A stretch of DNA of 64,000 nucleotides from Bactericera cockerelli. Taxonomy: Eukaryota > Arthropoda > Insecta > Hemiptera > Triozidae. The position numbers and the translations under genes were made by a program. How positions within the stretch are numbered: position 1 is the first letter of the stretch; every line of letters starts with the position of its first letter. Under the pieces are notes generated by a model. The model did no database searches, had not been told where the DNA came from, and saw only the letters and a list, made by a program, of their open reading frames with translations. The DNA is taken from assembly GCA_024516035.1 (NCBI GenBank), contig CM044956.1, forward strand, positions 8,419,997-8,483,996, in the 5' to 3' direction. Positions 33,959 to 45,700 of this stretch are shown piece after piece.

Positions 33959-35470
33959 ACCTCCAAACTCCTTGTATCACACCTCCAACTCTTCCATTCA
34001 CCACTACCCTCCTCACACCTTGTCTCCACTCCTCCAAACTCCTCAATTCACACTACTCCTCACCTCCTGGTACTCCACGTCTTACCAACCCCCATTCACC
34101 ACTACCTTCATCTACTCCTTAGTACCCCTCTCTCCCAAACTCGCCATTACCACAACCTTCCTCTACCTCCATGTAACTCCACTCTCTCCCAACTCCTCCA
34201 TTCGCACCTCTACCCTCCTCTACTCCTTGTACTCCACATCGTCACCCAACTCCTCCATCACACTACCCCTCCTCTACCTCCTTGTACTCCACTCTCTCCC
34301 AACTCCTCCATTCACCACTACCCTACCTTACCTTCTTGTACTCCACTCTCTCCCAACTCCTCCATTCACCCACCCTACCTTCCTTCTCTACCTCCTTGTA
34401 CTCCACTCTCTCCCAAGTCCTCTATTCAACACTACCCTCCTCTACCTCCTTGTACTCCACTCTCTCCCAACTCCTCCATTCACCACTACCTCCTCTACCT
34501 CCTTGTACTCCACTCTCTCCCAACTCCTCCATTCACCACACATTACCCACTCTCTAACCTCCTTGTACTCCACTCTCTCCCAACTCCTCCATTCACCACT
34601 ACCCTCCTCTACCTCCTTGTACCCACTCCTCCAACTCTCATCCCAACTCTTCCATTCACTCCTACCCCCTGTCCACTCCTCCCATCTAACCTACCTCCTA
34701 CTCTGTACTCCACTCTCTCCCAACTCCTCCATTTACCACTACCTCCTCTACCTCCTTGTACTCCATCTCTCTCCCTAACTCCTCCATTCACCACTACCCT
34801 CCTCTACCTCCTTGTACTCCACTCTCTCCCAACTCTCCATTCACCACTACCCTCCTCTACCTCCTTGTACTCCACTCTCTCCCAACTCTTTCCATTCACC
34901 ACTACCCTCCTCTACCTCCTTGTACTCCACTCTCTCCCAACTCCTCCATTACCACTACCTCCTCTACCTCCTTGTACTCCTCTCTCCCACTCCTCCATTC
35001 ACCACTACCCTCCTCTACCTCCTTGTACTCCACTCTCTCCCAACCCCTCCATTCACACTACGCCCTCTACCACCTTGTACTCCACTCTCTCCCAACTCTC
35101 CATTCACCACTACCCTCCTCTACCTCCTTGTACTCCACTCTCTCCCAACTCCTCCATTCACCACTATCCTCCTCTACCTCCTTGTACTCCACTCTCTCCC
35201 AACTCCTCCATTCACTACTACCCTCCTTTACCTCTTGTACTACTCTTCGCAATCCTCCATTCACTATTTACTCCTACCATCTCCCCTCTTAGATTCAACT
35301 ACCCTCTCTACCTCCTTGTACTCCACTCTCTCCCAACTCCTCCATTCACCACTATCCTCCTCTACCTCCTTGTACTCCACTCTCTCCCAACTCCTCCATT
35401 CACTACCCTCCTTGTACTCTACTATCTTCGAATCCTCCATTCACTATACTCCTCCATCTTCCCCTCTTAG
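33959..35470. repeat. 54-bp minisatellite, second array with many indels
   Basis: About 28 copies of the same unit with frequent one-base losses, so the apparent long proline-rich frames switch register. Confidence 0.9.
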
Positions 35471-35757
35471 ATCTACACCCTCCTTCCTTCTCCTCCTCTA
35501 ACCATCTCCTTCATTCCCCCTTCATTTCCACTCTACCTTCTCCACTCTTTCTGCTTCATCCCTCCTCTACTTTCCTCCCCTAGTTCTGTCTAAATTCCTC
35601 TACCCCCACCTTACTCTTACCTTCCTCCATCTCGTCTTTCACACATCCTCTTCCTTTATCTCCCTCTTTTATCCTACCTCCTTTTCCCCTCTAACTTCTT
35701 CACACTCTTTGACCTTTCCATTCTCGATTTTTTGCCTGTGTTCTTTTTTTTTATTAT
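35471..35757. repeat. CT-rich low-complexity DNA
   Basis: Continues the pyrimidine bias without a clear unit. Confidence 0.7.
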
Positions 35758-36031
35758 TAAAGATAAGTGTTTAACAACTGTTTTTCTTTCGTAGCCGTGA
35801 AACAGAAGCCACTGTAGACCATTGTGGTCTAAGTTGTAGCTTGCCCATCCCGTAGTATGCCTCCACACTGATAGGCGAGAAGTGACATAATACTTCCCAT
35901 TTAGGTGCTGGGTCAACACGAGCGCACTCGAATGTATCATCTGTAACCAAATTTTGAACACAATTATTTTGTCGGGTCGGGGGTTCGAACCCGAGACCTT
36001 CCGCAAGGCCAGCGAGTATCTTACCACTGAG
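35758..36031 (-). mobile_element. SINE family B, reverse
   Basis: Same body and head as 29,268-29,557 with several one-base losses. The B box appears as GGGTTCGAACCC on the other strand. Confidence 0.8.
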
Positions 36032-36439
36032 AGCGCACAGTTTTATCTCACACCTTCATTGTGAGTTTCCTCAATATCCTCCTTCGTTATGTCTTACGCT
36101 TTTCTTTCTTTCGTATTATTTACTCCTCTACTCCTCCAATTCTGTCTCTCACAGCTCCACTCTCTACCACTTCTTCTATCTCTCCAGATCTCTTTAAATT
36201 CGCCTCCCCCAGACTTGTGCTGTACTCTTTCAACTACTATTTCTCTTCTATTATTCTCTCCTCCACATCCGTCATTCTTTCTCCTTCTTCTCTTTCACTT
36301 TCTCCCCGATTCTATCTCTCACTGCTCCATACACCCTTTCCTCCTTCCTCGATTCTTCTCCTCCAGACTTGGAGTTTACTCTTCCACCTCCTCTTTGTCT
36401 CCACTACATCCTTCTTGCTCTCACCCGTGATCTCTTCCA
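36032..36439. repeat. CT-rich low-complexity DNA
   Basis: Pyrimidine-rich, with compositional open frames rich in Ser, Pro and Leu. Confidence 0.6.
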
Positions 36440-36740
36440 CCTCTCCTCCACTAGCTCTCACACCTCCACGGTCGACGCACGCGTCCTCTCGTCTCCAAGT
36501 TGAACCATCGCCATTGATTTTCTCCCGCTGCCTTTGTGTAACTCCTCCGTTTCCTCAGTTTGTTCGAAAAAAAAAAATTCACCAGCATTTCCATCACTCG
36601 TCCGTTTGAGATAAAATAATTCATTAAAAAAATCCAAGTTTGCGATACCTAGAATGTGTTTTATTTGATGTGCAAATTTTGGTTCTAACTATCGTTCTAT
36701 TTTTCAACTGGTAACTCTGTTTTTCCGACTGTGAGCAAAA
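36440..36740 (+). promoter_or_regulatory. putative promoter and 5' UTR of LAMP1
   Basis: The only CpG-rich patch near the gene (CGGTCGACGCACGCGTCCTC at about 36,470) is followed by an arthropod-type initiator, TCAGTT, at 36,555-36,560. From there to the start codon is about 185 nt. A seven-codon upstream ORF begins at 36,668. No TATA box is obvious. This is inferred from position and composition only. Confidence 0.35.
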
Positions 36741-36771
36741 ATGTGTTCGATTAAATGTACGTACTATCTGT
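36741..36771 (+). CDS. LAMP1: LAMP1 exon 1 (start codon, signal peptide start)
   Basis: Ten codons plus one base, ending at donor GTAAGT. The phase matches exon 2, and joining them completes a convincing signal peptide. It is short, so it is the least certain exon. Confidence 0.6.
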
Positions 36772-39700
36772 GTAAGTATGGTCTGCATTTTCGATTGCTT
36801 TCTTTATGAATTTTTAAGTCAATTTTTTTATTTAGAAAAAATAAAATGATTGCACTTTTTTAAGAAGATTTCTTTCTACATAATAGTTTGGAATGATTAA
36901 CTGAATTTATTTATTGAAGTACTAATCATTGTACTTATTGTATGGTTTTTAACTACATAAGGTAACAGGTAAAAGAAATCCACATTTATTTTTATTCATT
37001 AAGGAAAAGTCTTTCTTAGAATTTCCAATATGCATCTATTACATCATGTGGTGAAGTCGATTTACTACCTTTAATAAAAAGTCGATTTACTAAATTAAAT
37101 TTACATAAATTTGCCAGAAATATAATTATGTTTTAATTAAAATACAAATTCATTAACTTATAGATAAAACACCTCCCGCATATCTGCTGTCCTCTTCAAA
37201 TTTACATAAAATTTGTTATAAACTTTATTTGCAATAACTGAATACTTCTGGGTTTGATATTATAAAAAAAATTAAAACAAGACGTTTGGAGTCTTGTTTT
37301 AGTTTTACTTTTGATAATTTCTAATATTCGAAATTGAAAATAGGTATTAAATTTTTTTTTACTTCTTATATCTTGTGAACGGTACACTCGATTTCGATGG
37401 AATTTTGTATTTATAATTTTGTGTATCAGTGTTTTACTTGCATTGAGGCTGATATGAGACTGTCAGCTCGGGTTGAGATTCTCTGGTCACCAGTGTACAT
37501 CACGCTCTTCGTAATTAAAGTTATCTTATATTATAAAATGATTCGCTTGTGTGTGTGTATATGTTTAAAACGCTATAACTCGAGAACCGCAAGTCGGATT
37601 GAGCAAAAAGTCCATTTTCCAAAAGTTGAGCTTTTAAATGAGATTCTTCAAATACTAGCATATCTAACCATATCTCGCAAAATACAAATACGATTGAGCT
37701 GAAATTTAGTATGGTGCCTAATGGAAATGTATAACAGCTATTGAGATTTTCAAAATGTTCACTTTTTAAAAGTTGAGTTATTCACACTCAAATCTGGCCG
37801 TCCCGATAGATTTCTGGAATGAGAATTCCTTGAACTGAACCTTTCTGCACCTTCCACAAATATTTTTTTCGTTCCCACGTGCTATATAACAAAAGAAAGA
37901 TCGATTTGTTTGACCATTTTTTCATTGTTTTTATCCTTCGCAAATTATGACTGTGAAAAAGTGTCTCTTTTTTTTTTTTATTAATTGGGAAGTATTGTGT
38001 CACTTCTTTTCCATCAGAAGTTAGGCATACTACGGGATAGGCAGGGTACAATACAGACCACAAGCGTCTACAGTAGCTCCTGTTTCATGGCTACGAAATA
38101 AAAGAAATCGGTTCATTGGCGTTGGTTCGAATGCCACCCAGTGCATGAATTTTTCCTCATTCATTTGAGTTTGAGACCACACAATAATAATGCCGTATTT
38201 TTCTTTCTAACCAAAGTTAACCAAACGGGAATAAAATGAACCAAATTGGAAGCAAGTCATTTTTCTTTTGGAAGGGGAAAAATTTCCACTTCCAAAGTTA
38301 ACCAAAGTGGAAGTAGAAAATTCTTGCTTCCAGTTCTTTTATAGGTTAAGTCCATTGTTTATCTTTAAAAGTAACCAAACGCATTTTTCTTTCACGAATG
38401 ACCTTGGAATAAAATGGAAATATTTGGAAAAAACCTAACCAGGAAATTTTTTCTGGTTAGAAAGAAAAATACGACTAAAGACTCTGAGGGTTAGGTGGTA
38501 GAAAATGCTTTGAGCATCCTCGCCTGGTGGTTGGTTACCTTCTACTAAAGAGTGGTACGAGTATTATTATTATTAATTAAAGTTGATAAAAATTTAGGAC
38601 CGAGATACCACTTTATTTTCAAATGCGAATGAATTATTACGTTCCTCACTTCTGCAAAATTAAACAGGAATGTTTTTTTATAGCCTTGTTATTATATTTT
38701 TTGCGCAACTTCTCTTTATGATATATTTTTTTTAATTTCGCAAAGTGCCAACGTAGGCAATTAATACAATCGTGAGAAAACATAATTCTGTTGTACGAAA
38801 CTCCACGTAGGGCCCTTAGACCCTATACGCACATTACTATTATTATTATTTCGAGGAAGATATAGATACATTTTTTTTTTTTTTGCTTCTAAGTTAATAG
38901 TGAGGAGACATTTCAGTTTTATTAGGTAATAGGACATAATTATATTATTATGTCCAGTGCAAATAATGATAAAATTTGAAAAATAAATAAATGGAAACAA
39001 TTCAAACAATAAAGAGGAAAAGAATAGATGAATATATTTGTAAATAAATATACACACATGTGTCCTAATGAAAGGGCGGGGTTATTAGTTATATAAAAAA
39101 TTGCCTATGGCAATCTTTTCCACCCAACCCTTTACAGAGTTGAGAAGTTCCTTCCAGCCTGATTTTGCAGTTGCATGATAGACCAGTTTTTTTGCATGAG
39201 AGACCTTTTTTTTGCATGATAGACCAGTTTGATTCCAACTAAACCATGGTCAGACTGCACTCTCATATAGATACCTATACTTCTATCACTCTACCTTTAC
39301 CCAAACCTGGGCAGACACTACCCACGTGGAAAAATAATAATAATATACTTTTTCATTGTTTTACTTTTTGAGATATTCGTTTTTTGGCACAAATCACTTC
39401 CAGCTTTCCGATGTTGAACCAGCAATCGGACAACTGGTCCGATTGACCTGAAATTCTGTACATTAAACTCCTCGGCATTGTGTTATTTTGAAGGTAAACA
39501 TTGGAATGGTCGAGTGTAAACATTCTTCATTCTGCAAGTGAAAATGAATTATGATGAAAAGATAATAATAATAATTTGAAAGAATAATAATAAAAAATAA
39601 TGTTATTTAAATGATAATTTAAAAAAAACTTTTCATAATTTTATTGTTACATAACTCTTGTGATGAACACGCACAGATCAATGAAGCGTTACGAAACTAA

Positions 39701-42700
39701 AATTTGGTACTAAAGTCGTAGAAAAAATATATTTGAGTTCAATAGTAAAATTTGGTGATCGTGAAAGCTAAGGGGGCCGCATCACTGTGGTAAAAAATCG
39801 AAAAAGGGCCTTTTGATATTTTTTAATTATAACCTATCGAGTGGGGTATTGAATGAAACGTCTCGATATCCTCTTTCGTGAGGTCACAATAATTACTCAA
39901 ACTCACTCAGCTAAATGTTTGCCGAACAGCCATCCTTCTGTGCAGTTGTCTATTCATCTGTTTCACACAATCTGTTTCACACAATCTGTTTCATTACCTT
40001 TGTTTCACTCAAATTGCAAACTTATGTATATTTGTTTCACTCAATCTGTTGCATTTCCCCTGTCTGCCTCAATGTGTTTATTCTGTTTCACTTCTGTGTC
40101 TCGTTTCATCTGTTTTACTGACTGTGTTCTTCTTCTTCTGTTTCACTCAATATGTTTCATTACCTTTATTTTTTATCTCAATGTGTTTCGTTACCTCTTT
40201 TTCACTAATTATCTCAATGTGTTTAATTTCTTCTGTTTCACTTCTGTGTTTCATTTCATCTGTTTCACTGAATGTGTTGCACTTCTTCTTTTTCACTCAA
40301 TATGTTTCATTACCTTTATTTTTTCATCTCAATGTGTTTCGTTACCTCTTTTTCACTAATTATCTCAATGTGTTTAATTTCTCCTGTTTCACTTCTGTGT
40401 TTCATTTCACCTGTTTCACTGACTGTGTTGCACTTCTTCTGTTTCACTCAATATGTTTCATTACCTTTATTTTTTCATCTCAATGTGTTTCGTTACCTCT
40501 TTTTCACGAATTATCTCAATGTGTTTAATTACTTCTGTTTCACTTCTGTATTTCGTTTCATCTGTTTCACTGACTGTCTTCTTCTTCTGTTTCACTCAAT
40601 ATGTTTCATTACCTTTATTTTTTCATCTCAATGTGTTTCGTTACCTCTTTTTCACTAATTATCATCACTAATTATCTCAATGTGTTTCATTTTCTCTGTT
40701 TCAGCTCTCCTGCTCTTCAGTTGTCTGTTTCAATACTTGATCGCCCACCCCGCCTCACAAAACTCGGACTCTGTGTCACTTAATGTGCCAACAGAGAATA
40801 TCCTACTCAATGCCACCAAAAGGGTAAGTCAATTGCAGGAAAAGTTTCCACCGAGGCAACACATGACGCATGCTTCAGGACCATTCAGCAAAATTGCGCA
40901 AGTAAAGCGGTCTTAACAGTTAACACGGATGTATTATTTTTTTTTAAATTTATTTATATTGTTTCTTTTTTTTGCGTTTTTTAATGGTTCTTTAAAGCAG
41001 GGTTTTCATTGTTTGTGAATAATAATAATAATTATAATCCCGTGTCCGTGAGATAGGGACAGATACCTAAATCACGGTGGTGTGAGGATTATATGAGCTT
41101 CATAAAAACAAATTCAATTCAATTTATTTGTATGACTTTTCAATTCCAGCTGACCGTGGACAACTTACTGGCAGATGAGTCCACAGAGGGAGTCAAACCC
41201 GCGCCCTCCACGCGGCGCTCTCAGAAGAAGGAACCGCGGATCAGATCCACCTCCACCACAACCACCACCACAAGTGAGTTTTTTATACAGGGTGGTCACA
41301 AAGTCTCACCCCACTCGGCGCGGCGGCCAGAATCAGTACAGCCAGCCCAAAACTAACACTATCAGATAAGGTTGAGTATGTTTGAAAGGTGTAGTTGAGA
41401 GGATTTCTCATGGAAAAAAAAATCATCCTTCTACCAATTCTTTTTCTAGAGATACAGCATAGAACACATACTGGGAGTGGGGTCAGACTTTGTGATCACC
41501 CCGTATATACCTACATTATCTGTCCCGGTAGCTCAGTGGTAAAGGCGGCACTCTGTGAATCCAGAGATTCCAGAGGTCGTGGGTTCGAAACCCATCCGGG
41601 ACATGACAAGTTATCCTCCCATTTGGGATTTTTACCACATAATAATATGTCTTGAGCTTACTGCTGGAATAATGGGACTTTAGTAGTCTTAATCGAGCAG
41701 TATAAATAAGGCGATATTATTATTATATTATAAACAGAGTCCCTGGGGACTAAATTTATTAATACAATCTAGTTCTTAAAACTAATAAGTATTTTTATTC
41801 TAATCTTAAACTACTAATGCATATGAAAATAACTTATGTACATGGACATAAGCAGATTTGGCTGTTGGGTGGTTACCAGAGGAAAGTACCTAATTAGATG
41901 TCCAGTAAGTGACATGGCAAGATACTGTGAACCTGGATATAAAAAAAAACCTGAAATAAGAGAACAATTTGAAGGTCAAATTTATCTCCCTATACGGGGG
42001 AAAAGAACCTTTTTAGGTATAAGAGAAACTTGGATATAACAGAAAAAATTCCGGTACGAAGTCCTCTTTAGTGTTCATCCAGGTTCGACTAATAGAATTT
42101 CCTTTTATTTAGAATGCTCTGGAACACTGGCTTTAGACTGCTGGTTTTCTCAAACCGACAGGTTAAATAAAGCCAGAGGATTTCCGCTTTAATCCAACCT
42201 GTGGGAAAAAAATATATGTGTGGCATTCTTCTAAAAAATAAATAGTACCTATAAAAAGTAAGTAATTTTAAGTAATACCTTCCTATTTTGAGTTATTTTT
42301 AGAAAATACGAACTTGAAACTTACATAATAATAATTATACATTTTCCTTTTTTGAGACTGGGGAGCCATAACGCTAATGGTGTTTGGCTTAGGTATCGAA
42401 GCTATTTACATATTTAAGTTGAACTTTTTGGAACTTGAAATACTTATAAGTGAACTTGGAAGTAAACTTCTTGTTAATATGGAATTATTGTTCGTATTTC
42501 CGACCGTTTGCTTTTGTGGACAGAAATAGAATTACTGTGAAACCTCAGAATGGCAGACACACTCGGTTCAGATTTGTGTGCTAATTGTAGGTGAAAAAAG
42601 GACTCTACAAATAGCTTTGAATATTGTGTTTATGTATGAACCCACGAGCTCTGGATTCACAGAGTGCCGCCTTTACCACTGAGCTACCGGGACAGGTAGT

Positions 42701-45700
42701 GCGTTGTAGCAGGAAACAACTCCAGTCCAATTACAGAGCAATAATATTATGTATGTTTAACGCTTCATTTGTTTGTAGAGAAAATATAAAGTAAGTTGAA
42801 AATCGTGTAGGTGGCTATAAATGGGTCAAAACTTTCTGCAGGCGAAACAAACTACATTGTATAGTGTATACTTACTTACCTACATAGCATGGAGTTTTGG
42901 CGTCTCCACTATTTTTTATGAAAAATAGAGATAAATAATAAATAGATATGTAGTAATATTTTTCCTTGCACTTTTTTGAAAAACAGTGCAGACTTTTTTT
43001 TTTTTCTTCAAAGTTTTAAACGAGCAGGAATACGGGTAATGTCTCATTTTTGCCCTACCATTACTCTTTCCTGCGGGACCTAACCTACTTGGCAAGACCT
43101 ATGGGAATGTCAGAGTTCTTGATTGTAATGTTTTCCTTGTAGGTATCAGTAAGTAGTAAGGGGTGTTATTACGTGGATGAAGTGGAGCATTTACCAGTTG
43201 CAGCGTTTACATTGTGAAAGTGTATTGTCAATATTGATGTGCATGTGCATGTACAATTGTACATTGTACAATACCTACATTGTACAGTATTATACAGAGT
43301 GAACGAAAAGTCTAGGGACGGATTTTTATCTTTTTAACAGCTCAAGATAGAGACTTAAATTTTTGAATGAAGTTCTAACGCAAGATTGTCCGTTTTTGGG
43401 GAGTTGAAATTTCTACAGGGTGTCTCAAAACTAGTGAAACAGGCATCACCTTTCGATTTTTAAATAGAACTCCTTATTTATTATTTGATATTCGAAATCT
43501 ACGTAAAATTCTACACATAACTGACCCTTTGACTGATGTGTTTCACAGGCTGTTTTATTTCTTAGTCATGAAACAGCAGCTACTATAGAAGCTTATAATC
43601 TGTGTTGTACGCTTGCCCATTTTAGAGTATGCCCCTCTTCTGATCGACGAGAAGTGAAACAATGTATCAACACGATACTTTGAACAAACGGATCTTTGAT
43701 CAACCCCGCGAAATCATGGAATTTTCTTCGGAATAAAAGTGTGTAAACCCAGAGTGTGGAATTGTGGATACATTAAATCAGTGTAGTTTTTCATTCTAAA
43801 ATCACGTATATCCAGGTTCGACTGTTATTATTATTTTATTTATTTATTTACACTTTGTTTTATTACACTTTATTTTTTTATACAAAACAATCAACAAAAC
43901 AATATTTACAAAATAAAATATAGAAAAAAAATAATTAAATTTAAATGTACAATTGTCTTGTAATCCGGGGCACACTTAATTCCTTAGGCATTCTCCGCCA
44001 CGTAACCCTGATATTATTACTCTTACTATTCTTTTGGGGGACTATAAAGTCTGGCTGGGGGACTATAAACAGGGAGTAGACCTGTAGACCGGCCATTGGC
44101 TTGGTTCTGGGGGCCCTTGTCAATTATTAGCCTCCTTGTAAAGACAGTGGTAGAAGTGCTGAGTCATTCCTCCACTGTCAGGCTACCATCGTTCACGATG
44201 ACGCCACCCTATGCTGACTATTCGTTTTATTGCTTCCTCTTCAGGCACGGAGGTCCCGAGTGGGGTGGCTGTGTACCGCTACAAGAACGAGGACGGCAAG
44301 ACCTGCATCCTGATGCAAGTGGACGCTATGGTGGAGTTCAAGTTCAAGGACAAGCTGGGAGAGAAGAGGGTGAGATGAAATGATTTTCTCGTCGGTCCCG
44401 GTAGCTCAGTGGTAAAGGCGGCACTCTGTGAATCCAGATGTCGTGGGTTCGAAACCCAGCCGGGACATGACAAGTTATCCTCCCATTTGGATTTTTACCA
44501 CATAATAATATGTCTTGGACTTACTGCTGGAATAATGGGACTTTAATAGTCTTAATCGGGCAGTATAAAATAATCGTAAAAGGCTAAAATGTATTAGATG
44601 TCATAATATCCTAATTGGACAGTTCAGTTATTGCTCTCATCCATTATTATATTCTCCTTCTGGCGGAAATAGCCTCCGTGGTGTAACGGTTTTCCTTACT
44701 GCCCCGTGTTTCAAGAGAACCTGAGTTCGATCCCGAGTTAGGCAAATATTTAATAATAATAATACTCTTTTCAGAGGTTAATGCTCAAAGCATTTTCTAC
44801 CACCTAACCCTCATTTCTAACAATCCCGATTGTTAGAAAAAATATTTCTAACAATCCCAAAAATGAGGCTGACATTTCTGGAAAACTCAGTTCGGGTGAG
44901 GTTAATGTGGTAGCTGGTTTTCCAGTAATCGGGAAAAATCCGTCCTGAAGAAATCAAATCAGGATGTCAAACCAAACCAGAATAACGGGTAACAAAACAA
45001 TAGATCTCATTTGATCGCAGTGTTCTTCCACTGAAATACAACCTACGGTTACACAAAGCACTTTACACTTCATACTTGACGACTAGACATTTAATATTCA
45101 AATTCTGTCCCATGAAAGACACTTTACAAAATTGATTTTTTAAGTAATTTGTCAAGTGAACAATAATAATAATAATCATTTGTGAATTTTTCATAGATCT
45201 ATTTATTTATAATAAAGCCTTATTTATTGCCGTATACTGCATACCTTTTTCTCAGCTAGCACCCAAATATTTTTTGTATTGGTAAAAATCCAAAGGGATT
45301 TTTATTTGTCACAATCTGAACTGGATGAGGTGGCCTTTAAGAGTAGGAGTGTACCAAGCTGGCACACGTTTTCTTTATCATTTGATTTTCCAAGGTCAGA
45401 CAATATTAATTCAGAGTATATCTTCTTGCTAGGAGATCTTTTTATAATATAATAATAATAATATCGCCTTATTTATACTGCCCGATTAGGACTATTAAGT
45501 CCCATAATTCCAGCAGCAAGCTTCAAAAGACTTATTATTATGTGGTAAAAATCCCAAATGGGAGGATAACTTCTCATGTCCAGGCTGGGTTTCGAGCCCA
45601 CGACCTCTGGATTCACAGACTGCCGCCTTTAGCACTGAGCTACCGGGACAGACTATTTAAAGTATAGCAGGATGCGTTGGCAACAGTTTATTGGCAAAGT

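Noticed and set aside
32824..35501. Long proline/serine/leucine-rich proteins, up to 525 codons
   Set aside because: They come from a 54-bp repeat whose length is divisible by three and which leaves several frames and both strands open.
39853..40671. Phe/Ser/Cys-rich membrane-like proteins
   Set aside because: They are products of the 150-bp intronic repeat next to LAMP1 exon 2.
41520..41595. Functional tRNA gene
   Set aside because: The same tRNA-like head and a shared non-tRNA tail recur in several copies in both orientations, so it is a SINE.
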